DNA of 64,000 bases. Source: Chryseobacterium daeguense DSM 19388 (GTDB lineage Bacteria > Bacteroidota > Bacteroidia > Flavobacteriales > Weeksellaceae). Every line of letters begins with the position of its first letter. Position 1 is the first letter of the stretch. The translations under genes were made by a program, and so were the position numbers. The DNA lies in NCBI RefSeq assembly GCF_000430825.1, contig NZ_AUMT01000015.1, positions 1 to 64,000 on the forward strand. Reading direction: 5' to 3'. The notes under the pieces were generated by a model. The model saw nothing but the letters and a program-made list of their open reading frames with translations. It was not told the origin of the DNA and did no database searches. Positions 51,475 to 60,213 of the stretch are shown piece by piece.

Positions 51475-53553
51475 ATGCATGTTAAAAAAATAAGACCCTT
51501 TTTATATTTAGGCGTTTTCTATCTTCTTATTTCTTTGATTCTGAGAATTGTTTTTTTATTTCATCCCATTACTACAGCCAGATTTGGACTTCTTGAAGTT
51601 TTGAAAATTATAGTGATGGGGCTACTAAATGATACTTTTGTATTTATTTTAACCTGTCCCTTTCTAGCGCTGTACTTTTTATTTCTGTCGAATTCAAAAT
51701 ATAAAAAACCTTATGGGCAAATTATCTTAGTAGCTTTATCGCTTTTCTTCATCTACATACTTTTTATCCCGAACAATATCTTTAAACAGTACGGAGGTTC
51801 CATTGCAGAAATCACTCTGGCCTTTGTAGGAGTAAAAATAATTTTCTTTGCTTTAATGCTTTTCTTACCTGAAAAGCGCATAAAAATCAGAAATACTCTT
51901 TATTTTATTACTGTATTTTTGTACGTTCTATTAATTACTTTTAATGCGGTAAGTGAATACTTCTTTTACAATGAATTTGGTTTAAGATACAATTTTATCG
52001 CTGTAGACTATCTTATCTATACCAATGAAGTGATTGGGAATATTATGGAAAGCTATCCTGTTATTCCTTTATTTCTGGCAATATTTGCTGTGGCGGGTTC
52101 CATTACAGCATTTATTTATAAAAAAACAAAGTCAGAGCTGGCTGAACTTCCGGGTCTGAAACAGAAGATTTTATTTTTGGGCGTGTTTTGTGTTTTAGTA
52201 GGGATTAGTGTTTTCGGCTTAAGCATTACAACAAAGATAAAAACGGACAATGTTTTCGAAGAAGAAATTCAGGCAAACGGATTGCCAAAGTTTTACTGGG
52301 CATTTACCCATAATGAACTGGATTATTTTCAGTTCTATCCTACAATCAACGAACAGAAAGCCGAGAAAATTTTCCTGAGCCATTTTTCCGAGCCTTCTTT
52401 GATAAGAAAGATTGTTTCTTCAAAACCGGAACTGAAGAAAAACGTAGTGTTAATTTCTATAGAAAGCTTATCTGCAGATTTTCTGAAACATTACGGTAAT
52501 ACAGAAAATATCACCCCTTTTCTGGACAGCCTTGCAGACCGGTCGCTGATGTTTACTAATTTGTATGCTACGGGAAACCGCACCGTGAGGGGGCTTGAAG
52601 CTTTAACCCTTTGTATTCCCCCTACAGCCGGAGAGAGCATTATCAAGCGGGAAAATAATAAAAATAAATTCACAACCGGAGGCGTTTTCAAATCAAAAGG
52701 CTATGATGTGAAATTTTTATACGGCGGTTACAGTTATTTTGACAATATGAAAGATTTTTTCGCAGGAAACGGTTATGGAATTGTAGACAGGAACCAATTC
52801 AGGCCTGAAGAAATCACTTTCGCCAATGTTTGGGGTGTTGCTGATGAAGATATGGCCAAAAAAGCAATTCAGGTGATGAATACAGAATCAAAAACCGGAA
52901 AGCCGTTTTTTAATCACTGGATGACGGTTTCCAACCACAGGCCTTTTACCTATCCGGACGGAAGAATTGACATTCCCGGAGATGCAAAATCCCGTGAAGG
53001 AGGAGTAAAATACACCGATTATTCATTAAAAAAGTTTTTTGAAATGGCTAAAAAACAGAGCTGGTATAAAAATACAGTTTTTGTAATCATAGCTGACCAT
53101 TGTGCCTCAAGTGCAGGAAAAACTGAGCTTCCGATGGATAAGTACAGAATCCCGGCCATGATATTTTCCGAAGGATTTATCCAGCCTCAAAAATTTACCC
53201 AAACCATGTCACAAATTGATGTAATGCCTACCCTTTTCGGCCTGCTTAATTTCAATTATCAATCTAAATTTCTAGGTCAGGATGTTTTCAGCAAAGAATT
53301 TCAGCCTAAAGCTTATATTGCCACCTATCAGGATCTTGGAATGATAAAAGACAATCATTTGACCATTATTTTGCCTTTAAGAAAGGTAAAACAATATTCT
53401 GTAAGCCAGAAGCCTGGTAAAATATCTCCGGAATTCAATATTTATTACGACGAAAAAAAATTAAAAATACCAAAACAAAACCTTGTGGAAGAAACTATTT
53501 CTGCTTATCAGTCGACTTCCGGCTGGCTGAAAAAGAACCTGCTTAATCGGTGA
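51475..53553 (+). CDS. LTA synthase-family sulfatase-fold membrane enzyme
   Basis: The product is 692 residues from ATG 51475 (the ATG at 51412 lies upstream of the promoter). Five transmembrane helices fill about residues 8-250. The extracytoplasmic alkaline-phosphatase-fold domain begins VVLISIESLSADFLKHYG (metal-binding Glu, about residue 330). The predicted nucleophile is the Thr in ATGNRTVRGLEAL (about 370), and IIADHCASSAGK (about 540-551) holds Asp-His metal ligands. Relatives transfer phosphoglycerol or phosphoethanolamine to glycolipids, glycans or lipid A. A Gram-negative bacterium has no lipoteichoic acid, so the acceptor is likely a glycan or envelope lipid. Single gene. Confidence 0.88.
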   Translation: MHVKKIRPFLYLGVFYLLISLILRIVFLFHPITTARFGLLEVLKIIVMGLLNDTFVFILTCPFLALYFLFLSNSKYKKPYGQIILVALSLFFIYILFIPNNIFKQYGGSIAEITLAFVGVKIIFFALMLFLPEKRIKIRNTLYFITVFLYVLLITFNAVSEYFFYNEFGLRYNFIAVDYLIYTNEVIGNIMESYPVIPLFLAIFAVAGSITAFIYKKTKSELAELPGLKQKILFLGVFCVLVGISVFGLSITTKIKTDNVFEEEIQANGLPKFYWAFTHNELDYFQFYPTINEQKAEKIFLSHFSEPSLIRKIVSSKPELKKNVVLISIESLSADFLKHYGNTENITPFLDSLADRSLMFTNLYATGNRTVRGLEALTLCIPPTAGESIIKRENNKNKFTTGGVFKSKGYDVKFLYGGYSYFDNMKDFFAGNGYGIVDRNQFRPEEITFANVWGVADEDMAKKAIQVMNTESKTGKPFFNHWMTVSNHRPFTYPDGRIDIPGDAKSREGGVKYTDYSLKKFFEMAKKQSWYKNTVFVIIADHCASSAGKTELPMDKYRIPAMIFSEGFIQPQKFTQTMSQIDVMPTLFGLLNFNYQSKFLGQDVFSKEFQPKAYIATYQDLGMIKDNHLTIILPLRKVKQYSVSQKPGKISPEFNIYYDEKKLKIPKQNLVEETISAYQSTSGWLKKNLLNR

Positions 53554-53684
53554 TCATACTAGATTTGTCCCATCTCTTTTATATCTTAAAATTAATTTTC
53601 GTCATTTAAGCATAATTTTTGAAAAAAATAATCAATTGGCTTTAATATTAATTTTAAATTTACATATATAAAAAAATTACAACT

Positions 53685-54530
53685 ATGAGATGGACAGACG
53701 ATAGAGACGGCAATGTGGAAGACAGGCGCGGACTTGGCGGCGGTGCCGTTGTAGGAGGCGGATTGGGAACAATCATTATTGCAGCCATTATATTTTTCCT
53801 TGGAGGAGACCCTTCTTCCGTTCTTTCTTCAGGAGCAGGCCCGGTTAATACTGAGCAGAGAGCGCTCACTGCCGAAGACAAAAAAATCGGTGAAATGGTA
53901 GATATGATGGGAAAATGGAATACCATTACCTGGGATCAAATTTTTAGAGAAAACGGAATGACTTATGATGATCCGAAAATCATTCTTTTTGAAAATACAA
54001 CACAATCAGCCTGTGGAACTGCACAATCTGCAATGGGTCCTTTTTATTGCCCTGCAGACCAGTCTGTTTATATGGATATGAGCTTTTTTAATGAATTACA
54101 AAAAAGATTTGGGGCACAGGTTACAGAATTTACAGTAGCTTATGTATTAGCGCATGAAGTGGGCCATCATGTGCAAACTCTTTTAGGAACCACCCAAAAA
54201 GTGGATCAGCTAAGGAGAAGTGGACAATATTCTGAAGCTGATATGAATAGAGTTTCTGTAGCAACAGAGTTACAAGCAGATTTCTATGCCGGTGTCTGGG
54301 CAAAAAGAATAGATGCAAGCAAACATATTTTGGAGCCCGGAGATATCCAGTCAGCTATAGAAGCAGCAGAAGCTGTGGGCGATGATAATATCCAGAGAAG
54401 ATCTCAAGGATATGTGAATCAGGAAAGCTTTACACACGGGTCATCCGCGCAACGTAAGGAATGGTTTATGAAAGGCTATAACACCGGAGATATAAGACAG
54501 GGTGATACTTTCAACCAACTTTTAAAATAA
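53685..54530 (+). CDS. YpfJ-family neutral zinc metallopeptidase
   Basis: This 281-residue protein has the typical YpfJ start (MRWTDDRDGNVEDRRG) and a Gly-rich transmembrane anchor (about residues 20-42). The zinc motif HEVGHHVQ lies at about 156-163, with the third ligand Glu in TELQADFYAGVWA (about 190-202). An AMGPFYCPADQSVYMDM block (about 110-126) also matches. The family is thought to act in envelope proteolysis, but the substrate is unknown. Convergent with the GLPGLI gene. Confidence 0.93.
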   Translation: MRWTDDRDGNVEDRRGLGGGAVVGGGLGTIIIAAIIFFLGGDPSSVLSSGAGPVNTEQRALTAEDKKIGEMVDMMGKWNTITWDQIFRENGMTYDDPKIILFENTTQSACGTAQSAMGPFYCPADQSVYMDMSFFNELQKRFGAQVTEFTVAYVLAHEVGHHVQTLLGTTQKVDQLRRSGQYSEADMNRVSVATELQADFYAGVWAKRIDASKHILEPGDIQSAIEAAEAVGDDNIQRRSQGYVNQESFTHGSSAQRKEWFMKGYNTGDIRQGDTFNQLLK

Positions 54531-54548
54531 TTAAAAATTTATAAATAA

Positions 54549-54579
54549 AAAATCCTGAAGTTTTGTTCTTCAGGATTTT
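54549..54579. terminator. Bidirectional terminator between convergent genes
   Basis: AAAATCCTGAAG (54549-54560) pairs with CTTCAGGATTTT (54568-54579) around a 7-base loop. Confidence 0.9.
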
Positions 54580-54582
54580 ATT

Positions 54583-55446
54583 TTATTGTAATTCAATAGG
54601 ATTGCTGTTTTTCTTAGCTTCCTCTTTTATTCTCTCTTCCATTCTTTTCCTCATTTCAGCCGGATTTTGGTTGCCTCCGCCACTTCTTGGCGCAGCAATT
54701 ACTCCACCTCCAGCACCCCCGACTCTTGTTTGCATAAAGCCACCGCCCTGAGTCATAAAGGACATGGGATCTTCCATAAATTTTTTCTGTTGTTTTATGT
54801 AATCCGCCCTTTTTACTTTGATGGTATTTCCGAACTGGTTCATTGCGGGGAAATCCTCAATTTTATAGTTCTTCATTAAATCAAAGGAATATTCTCCTTT
54901 ATCATCTTCCACCTTTACAATCAGTCCCGGTAGTCCGCCGAATTTATACGGCCCGTCCTGATACGGCAGATCCGTGGTAAACCATGCCGTCCATTTTCTT
55001 CCTCCAAAATCTGTTTCTGCTTTTTGAACTTTATATTCACCTATTTTCATGGTTTCAGATGAAATTTTCCAGTTGATAGGACGGTCTTCCTCATAAGTAT
55101 AAATATCTCTTCCAATTCTGTCTTTGAAAAATGTTTTTTGATTTTTTTTATCTTTTTCAACAGAATAATTGATATTTGATCTTAATCCTTCCATTTGGTC
55201 CCGGTTTATGCTTCCTCTTCCGCCACCGCCCTGAAAGGCTTTCTGCATGATAGAATCTCTTTTAATCCTGTTTTCAGAATAAAAAACCGACTTTTCAGCG
55301 GAAATATCAAGATATGCATTTTCTGTTTTAATATCATTTTTATTAGAGGCGTCCGGCTTCATGGTAACCTGATACACAAACCGGTTGGTCTGCGCAAAAA
55401 CGGTCTGCACGAACAGCGCTAAAGCAATAATGCTCAATTTTCTCAT
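54583..55446 (-). CDS. GLPGLI-family exported protein
   Basis: This 287-residue protein has a signal peptide (about residues 1-18, ending VFAQ). The family name motif GLPGLI occurs in PYKFGGLPGLIVKVED (about residues 166-181), after WTAWFTTDLPYQDGPY. The Gly-rich insert QGGGGRGS (about 71-78) and the Gly/Pro-rich C-terminal part vary in the family. GLPGLI proteins are abundant in Bacteroidota, are exported to the periplasm or surface, and have no known function. Single gene. Confidence 0.92.
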   Translation of the reverse strand: MRKLSIIALALFVQTVFAQTNRFVYQVTMKPDASNKNDIKTENAYLDISAEKSVFYSENRIKRDSIMQKAFQGGGGRGSINRDQMEGLRSNINYSVEKDKKNQKTFFKDRIGRDIYTYEEDRPINWKISSETMKIGEYKVQKAETDFGGRKWTAWFTTDLPYQDGPYKFGGLPGLIVKVEDDKGEYSFDLMKNYKIEDFPAMNQFGNTIKVKRADYIKQQKKFMEDPMSFMTQGGGFMQTRVGGAGGGVIAAPRSGGGNQNPAEMRKRMEERIKEEAKKNSNPIELQ

Positions 55447-55555
55447 AGTAGGTTTATTTATTCTTTGGATTTCAAAATATTAGCAAAGTTAAAGCTATCA
55501 ATAATAAAAATCGATAAAATAAAATTGCCGATTTTTATTTCCTAATTATTGTTCG

Positions 55556-55563
55556 TATTTTTG
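55556..55563 (+). promoter_or_regulatory. -7 box of the suf operon
   Basis: TATTTTTG, 28 bases before the sufA ATG. Confidence 0.6.
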
Positions 55564-55591
55564 CACCATTAAATCATTCTAAATAAATACA

Positions 55592-55921
55592 ATGATAAAA
55601 GTATCAGATCAAGCAAAAGCAAAAGCCATCCAGCTGATGACGGAAGAAGGCTTCAACGCTGCTGAAGATTATATAAGAGTGGGCGTGAAAAGCGGAGGAT
55701 GTTCTGGTTTAGAATATGTTTTGAGGTTCGACAACCAAAAAGCAGACACTGATCAAATTTTTGAAGACAATAACATAAAAATTGTTGTAGATAAAAAATC
55801 AATCCTCTATTTAGCAGGAACTACTCTTGAATATTCAGGAGGGTTAAACGGAAAAGGATTCGTTTTTAACAATCCGAACGCATCCAGAACATGTGGGTGT
55901 GGTGAGAGTTTCAGTCTTTAA
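55592..55921 (+). CDS. sufA: A-type iron-sulfur carrier (HesB/IscA/SufA family)
   Basis: This 109-residue protein carries Fe-S clusters from the SUF scaffold to target proteins. The three conserved cysteines are Cys37 in KSGGCSGLEY and Cys101 and Cys103 in RTCGCGESF. Length and motif match the family. It is the first gene of sufA-(four-helix gene)-sufB-sufC-sufD. The symbol sufA follows from context; sequence alone cannot separate SufA from IscA or ErpA. Confidence 0.93.
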   Translation: MIKVSDQAKAKAIQLMTEEGFNAAEDYIRVGVKSGGCSGLEYVLRFDNQKADTDQIFEDNNIKIVVDKKSILYLAGTTLEYSGGLNGKGFVFNNPNASRTCGCGESFSL

Positions 55922-55927
55922 GACTGA

Positions 55928-55963
55928 TTAAAAGATTTAGAGATTAAGAAATTTAGAAATTAT
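55928..55963. repeat. Left inverted repeat flanking the four-helix-bundle gene
   Basis: This AT-rich stretch reads ATTAAAAGATTTAGAGATTA, then AGAAATTTAGAAATT. It matches the reverse complement of the copy at 56339-56375 at about 32 of 35 positions. Another related copy follows sufC (58738-58768). Confidence 0.75.
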
Positions 55964-55965
55964 TT

Positions 55966-56340
55966 ATGGCTGTTTCGTTTGAAGATTTTCCTATTTACAA
56001 AAAGGCAGTTTCATTTACAGTCAAAATTTTTAAAATTCTTAATAACGAAAATTTACAAAAAGAATTTTCACTCAAAGATCAACTTAAAAGAGCTACTTTG
56101 TCAATAACAAACAATATTGCAGAAGGCTCAGAATATGGAAGTAACAAACAATTTATCAGGTTTCTTTGGATTGCAAAAGGAAGTTGTGCTGAAGTAAGAA
56201 ATATGTTGTTTGTTTTATACAGTTTAGAGAAAATCAATGATGAGATTTTCAATACACTTAATAATGAGTGTCTGGAAATAACAAAAGAGATTTATCATTT
56301 TATAAAATATCTTGAAAAGAGCAGCTTGGACATTAAGTAA
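55966..56340 (+). CDS. Four-helix-bundle protein (23S rRNA IVP / S23 family) inserted in suf operon
   Basis: This 124-residue, all-helical protein has the family blocks FPIYKKAVSFTVKIFKI (about residues 8-24), LKDQLKRATLSITNNIAEGS (about 37-56) and FIRFLWIAKGSCAEVRNMLF (about 63-82). Its homologues are encoded in intervening sequences of 23S rRNA, or as Avd accessory proteins of diversity-generating retroelements; many are stand-alone genes of unknown role. It sits between sufA and sufB, with an inverted repeat on each side, and has no link to Fe-S chemistry. It could have arrived as a small mobile cassette. Confidence 0.88.
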   Translation: MAVSFEDFPIYKKAVSFTVKIFKILNNENLQKEFSLKDQLKRATLSITNNIAEGSEYGSNKQFIRFLWIAKGSCAEVRNMLFVLYSLEKINDEIFNTLNNECLEITKEIYHFIKYLEKSSLDIK

Positions 56341-56375
56341 TTTCAAAATTTCTTAATCTCTGAATCTCTTAATAC
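56339..56375. repeat. Right inverted repeat flanking the four-helix-bundle gene
   Basis: AATTTCAAAATTTCTTAATC followed by TCTGAATCTCTTAAT is the reverse-complement partner of 55928-55963, with three mismatches. It starts at the stop codon and ends 4 bases before the sufB ATG. Confidence 0.75.
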
Positions 56376-56378
56376 ATT

Positions 56379-57827
56379 ATGAGTAAATATACTGAAGACG
56401 ATCTAAGAGTCGACTTAGAAAATAAAAAATATGAATTCGGCTGGGAAACGAAAATAGATTACGAAGATTTCCCGACGGGTTTAAATGAAGATATCGTTCG
56501 GGCTATTTCTGCAAAAAAGGAAGAGCCGGAATGGATGACGGAATGGCGTTTGGAATCTTTCAGAATCTGGCTGAAAATGGTAGAGCCGGAATGGGCCAAT
56601 ATAAAATATGAAAAGCCGGATTTCCAGGCTATCAAATATTACGCTGCCCCAAAAGTAAAGCCTGAGCTGGAAAGTCTGGATGAGGTGGATCCTGAATTAT
56701 TGGCAACTTTCGCAAAACTGGGAATTAATATAGAAGAACAGAAAAGACTTTCAGGAGTTGCAGTAGATATCGTAATGGACTCCGTTTCTGTAAAGACTAC
56801 TTTTCAGGATACCTTAATGGAAAAAGGAATTATTTTCTGCTCTATTTCTGAGGCCATTAAAAATCACCCTGATCTGGTAAGAAAATATCTTGGAAAAGTG
56901 GTTCCAAGAGGAGATAATTTTTATGCAGCATTAAATTCTGCAGTATTTTCTGACGGAAGTTTCTGTTACATTCCAAAAGGGGTAAGATGCCCGATGGAAT
57001 TATCAACCTATTTCCGTATCAACCAGGCAGGAACAGGTCAGTTTGAAAGAACACTTGTCATTGCAGATGAAGGAAGTTATGTTTCTTATCTTGAAGGCTG
57101 TACAGCTCCTTCTAGAGATGAAAACCAGCTGCACGCTGCGGTTGTTGAGCTAATCGCAATGGATAACGCTGAAATTAAATATTCTACCGTACAAAACTGG
57201 TATCCGGGAAATGAAGAAGGAAAAGGTGGAGTTTTCAATTTTGTAACGAAAAGAGGGCTTTGCGAAAAGAATGCAAAAATCTCATGGACTCAGGTAGAAA
57301 CAGGTTCTGCTGTAACATGGAAATATCCTTCCTGTATTTTAAAAGGTGACAATTCAATCGGTGAGTTCTACTCCATCGCAGTGACGAACAATCACCAATA
57401 TGCCGATACAGGAACAAAGATGATCCACATTGGAAAGAATACAAAATCTACGATTATATCCAAAGGTATATCTGCCGGAAAATCCCAGAACTCATACAGA
57501 GGTCTGGTAAAAGTAATGCCTTCTGCAAAGGGAGCGAGAAACTTCTCTCAGTGCGACTCTTTATTGATGGGCAATGAATGCGGAGCACATACTTTCCCTT
57601 ATATTGAGATCAAAGATCCTACGGCACAATTGGAGCATGAAGCAACAACTTCAAAAATCGGGGAAGACCAGATTTTCTACTGTAACCAGAGAGGAATTGA
57701 TACAGAGAGAGCAATTGCTTTGATTGTAAATGGTTTCAGTAAAGATGTTTTAAATAAATTACCTATGGAATTTGCCATTGAAGCTCAGAAATTATTGGAG
57801 ATTTCTTTGGAGGGTTCTGTGGGTTAA
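56379..57827 (+). CDS. sufB: Fe-S cluster scaffold subunit SufB
   Basis: This 482-residue protein is the main scaffold of the SufBC2D complex on which Fe-S clusters form. The beta-helix core includes [20 protein letters not shown] (about residues 233-252) and [20 protein letters not shown] (about 392-411), which holds the conserved acceptor Cys and the His/Glu residues near the assembly site. The C-terminal helical part ends [20 protein letters not shown]. Typical length for the family. It receives sulfur from SufS, encoded elsewhere (23066-24286). Confidence 0.98.
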   Translation: MSKYTEDDLRVDLENKKYEFGWETKIDYEDFPTGLNEDIVRAISAKKEEPEWMTEWRLESFRIWLKMVEPEWANIKYEKPDFQAIKYYAAPKVKPELESLDEVDPELLATFAKLGINIEEQKRLSGVAVDIVMDSVSVKTTFQDTLMEKGIIFCSISEAIKNHPDLVRKYLGKVVPRGDNFYAALNSAVFSDGSFCYIPKGVRCPMELSTYFRINQAGTGQFERTLVIADEGSYVSYLEGCTAPSRDENQLHAAVVELIAMDNAEIKYSTVQNWYPGNEEGKGGVFNFVTKRGLCEKNAKISWTQVETGSAVTWKYPSCILKGDNSIGEFYSIAVTNNHQYADTGTKMIHIGKNTKSTIISKGISAGKSQNSYRGLVKVMPSAKGARNFSQCDSLLMGNECGAHTFPYIEIKDPTAQLEHEATTSKIGEDQIFYCNQRGIDTERAIALIVNGFSKDVLNKLPMEFAIEAQKLLEISLEGSVG

Positions 57828-57832
57828 ATATA

Positions 57833-57887
57833 TTTTAAACATTAAGGAGTTAAGTTTTTAATTATCTTAAATTCTTAATGTTTAAAA
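57833..57887. repeat. Long stem-loop between sufB and sufC
   Basis: A 22-base arm (57833-57854, beginning TTTTAAACATTAAG) is complementary to 57866-57887 at 20 of 22 positions around an 11-base loop. It begins 5 bases after the sufB stop. It could attenuate transcription into sufC or stabilise the sufB message. Confidence 0.75.
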
Positions 57888-57994
57888 AAGATAAAAAAAT
57901 AGTATTTCATTTGCAAGCATCAGCGCTTTTGTAATTAATGGTTTAGGATTATAAAAGATAAATATTAGTCTGCCCTTGCGATAAATTTGAAAAT

Positions 57995-58738
57995 ATGTTA
58001 GAGATAAAAAACTTGCACGCCAAAATTGAAGATGGCGCAGAAATTTTAAAAGGTATCAATCTTGAAATAAAACCGGGTGAAGTTCATGCTATCATGGGGC
58101 CGAACGGAGCCGGAAAGTCTACACTTTCTTCTGTGATTGCAGGAAAAGAAGACTACGAAGTTACAGATGGTGAAATTATTTTCGGAGGTGAAGATATTAT
58201 TGAAGATGCTCCTGAAGAAAGAGCACACAAAGGTATTTTCCTTTCTTTTCAGTATCCGGTAGAAATTCCCGGAGTTTCTGTGACCAACTTTATCAAAGCA
58301 GCTTTAAACGAAAACAGAAAAGCAAACGGCTTAGGAGAAATGCCTGCCAAAGAAATGCTGGCCATGATTCGTGAGAAATCTGAGAAGCTGGGCATTAAAA
58401 AAGATTTCCTTTCAAGATCACTGAACGAAGGATTTTCCGGAGGTGAGAAGAAAAGAAACGAAATCTTCCAGATGATGATGCTTAACCCAAAACTGGCTAT
58501 TCTTGATGAAACAGATTCAGGATTAGATATTGATGCATTGAGAATCGTTGCAGATGGTGTAAATGCATTCAAAAATGAAGGAAATGCAGTTCTTTTGATT
58601 ACCCACTATCAGAGATTGCTTAATTATATCCAACCTGACTTCGTTCATGTTTTAGCAGACGGAAAAATCATCAAAACAGGTGATAAATCTCTTGCTTTGG
58701 AATTGGAAGAAAAAGGGTACGACTGGCTTTTAAATTAA
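57995..58738 (+). CDS. sufC: SUF-system ATPase SufC
   Basis: This 247-residue ABC-type ATPase powers SufBCD. Walker A is GPNGAGKST (residues 35-43), the signature loop is [13 protein letters not shown] (about 149-161), Walker B is [16 protein letters not shown] (about 168-183), and the switch His is in [10 protein letters not shown] (about 200). The FQYP-type Q loop reads [12 protein letters not shown] 167-base spacer with a stem-loop separates it from sufB, longer than usual in this operon. Confidence 0.98.
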   Translation: MLEIKNLHAKIEDGAEILKGINLEIKPGEVHAIMGPNGAGKSTLSSVIAGKEDYEVTDGEIIFGGEDIIEDAPEERAHKGIFLSFQYPVEIPGVSVTNFIKAALNENRKANGLGEMPAKEMLAMIREKSEKLGIKKDFLSRSLNEGFSGGEKKRNEIFQMMMLNPKLAILDETDSGLDIDALRIVADGVNAFKNEGNAVLLITHYQRLLNYIQPDFVHVLADGKIIKTGDKSLALELEEKGYDWLLN

Positions 58739-58768
58739 TTAAAAGATTAAGAAATTTAGAGATTAAAA
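58738..58768. repeat. Third copy of the suf-region repeat word
   Basis: ATTAAAAGATTAAGAAATTT followed by AGAGATTAA is closely related to the repeats around the four-helix gene (55928-55963). It lies directly after the sufC stop. Confidence 0.55.
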
Positions 58769-58809
58769 ATCTCCTCGTTTAACAATTTCAGCCAAATAAA
58801 AAGAAAAAA

Positions 58810-60144
58810 ATGGTGCAAACCACAGATATACCAGTAATGGCATTAAAAGAACAGATTACAGACAACCATAATGAGTTTTTGGAGAGTCTTCGTCACAGAT
58901 TTCTGGATGATGATAGAAAAGCTGCTCTTCAGAGATTTGAGAAAATTGGTTTTCCGACGAAAAAAGACGAAGAATACAAATATACCAACCTAAAAGAGAT
59001 TACCGAAAAAGAATATAACTTTTTCCCGAAAGAAGGTCACAACATCACCAAAGAACAGCTGGATATGCTGCATCTGGGTGAAGAAAATTTTGACTGGATT
59101 ACTTTTGTAAACGGTAAGCTTCGTAAAGAATTGTCAAAAGTTTCTATTGAAAATGTTGAATTTCTTTCATTTAACTATGCATTAAATGATGAAAAGCACA
59201 GAGAAATTTTTGATAAATATTTTAATACAATTGCTTCAGATAAATCTGCTTTCACAAACTTGAATCAAGCTTATTGCAAGTATGGTTTCTTTTTGAAAGT
59301 TCCTAGAAATGTAGTGATTGAAAAACCAATCCACGTTTTCTACATTTCTCAGAATCAGGAAGAAAACACATTCTACAATACAAGAAATTTACTGATTGTA
59401 GAAGAAGGAGCAAAAGTGGAAATAATTGAAAGCCATCATAATTTCGACAGCACGTATGTGTTGACAAATTCCGTGACGGAAATTTTCACCTATCCGAATG
59501 CAAAGGCAGACTGGCATAAAGTTCAGAACGATAATGATACTTCTTACTTAATTGACAATACTTTCGCGAAACAGGAAAAAGACAGCTTAACGACTGTAAA
59601 CACATTCTCTTTCGGTGGTAAGCTGGTAAGAAACAATCTTGATTTCATCCAAAACGGATCGAATATCAATTCATTCATGAACGGGATCACCATTATCGGG
59701 AAAGATCAGCTGGTAGATCACCACACGGCAGTTCACCACAATCAGCCAAACTGTGAAAGCTACCAAAATTATAAAGGTATTTTCGATGGTAAATCTCACG
59801 GGGTTTTCAACGGGAAGGTTTTTGTAGATAAAATTGCTCAGAAAACGAATGCTTACCAGCAAAATAACAACGTTTTATTTAGTGAAGGCGCAACAATTGA
59901 CACTAAGCCTCAGCTGGAGATTTTTGCAGATGATGTGAAGTGTTCTCACGGCTGTACGGTTGGCCAGCTTAATGAAGATGCTTTATTCTATTTAAGAGCA
60001 AGAGGGATTTCTAAAAAAGAAGCTCAGGCACTGCTTTTATATGCTTTTGCAAATGATGCAATGCAGAATATTGACATTGAGCCTTTAAAAGAAAAAATTT
60101 CTAAGCTGCTGGCAGAGAAATTAGGAGTAGATATAGAGTTTTAA
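58810..60144 (+). CDS. sufD: Fe-S cluster assembly subunit SufD
   Basis: This 444-residue paralogue of SufB is the partner that completes the SufBC2D complex and aids iron entry. The N-terminal helical part is followed by the beta-helix, with KCSHGCTVGQLNEDALFYLR (about residues 378-397) as the C-terminal hallmark. The start MVQTTDIPVMALKEQ is the first in-frame ATG; Met10 is possible. In many flavobacteria sufS follows sufD directly, but here the next gene is an unrelated minus-strand porin-like gene. Confidence 0.97.
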   Translation: MVQTTDIPVMALKEQITDNHNEFLESLRHRFLDDDRKAALQRFEKIGFPTKKDEEYKYTNLKEITEKEYNFFPKEGHNITKEQLDMLHLGEENFDWITFVNGKLRKELSKVSIENVEFLSFNYALNDEKHREIFDKYFNTIASDKSAFTNLNQAYCKYGFFLKVPRNVVIEKPIHVFYISQNQEENTFYNTRNLLIVEEGAKVEIIESHHNFDSTYVLTNSVTEIFTYPNAKADWHKVQNDNDTSYLIDNTFAKQEKDSLTTVNTFSFGGKLVRNNLDFIQNGSNINSFMNGITIIGKDQLVDHHTAVHHNQPNCESYQNYKGIFDGKSHGVFNGKVFVDKIAQKTNAYQQNNNVLFSEGATIDTKPQLEIFADDVKCSHGCTVGQLNEDALFYLRARGISKKEAQALLLYAFANDAMQNIDIEPLKEKISKLLAEKLGVDIEF

Positions 60145-60165
60145 CAATATATAATTGATAAATAG

Positions 60166-60193
60166 AAAAGCACTTCCAACGAAGTGCTTTTTG
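60166..60193. terminator. Bidirectional terminator after sufD
   Basis: AAAAGCACTTC (60166-60176) pairs with GAAGTGCTTTT (60181-60191) around CAAC. It serves sufD and the convergent DUF3078 gene. Confidence 0.9.
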
Positions 60194-60213
60194 ATTTTAT
60201 GTAGTATCTGCAA

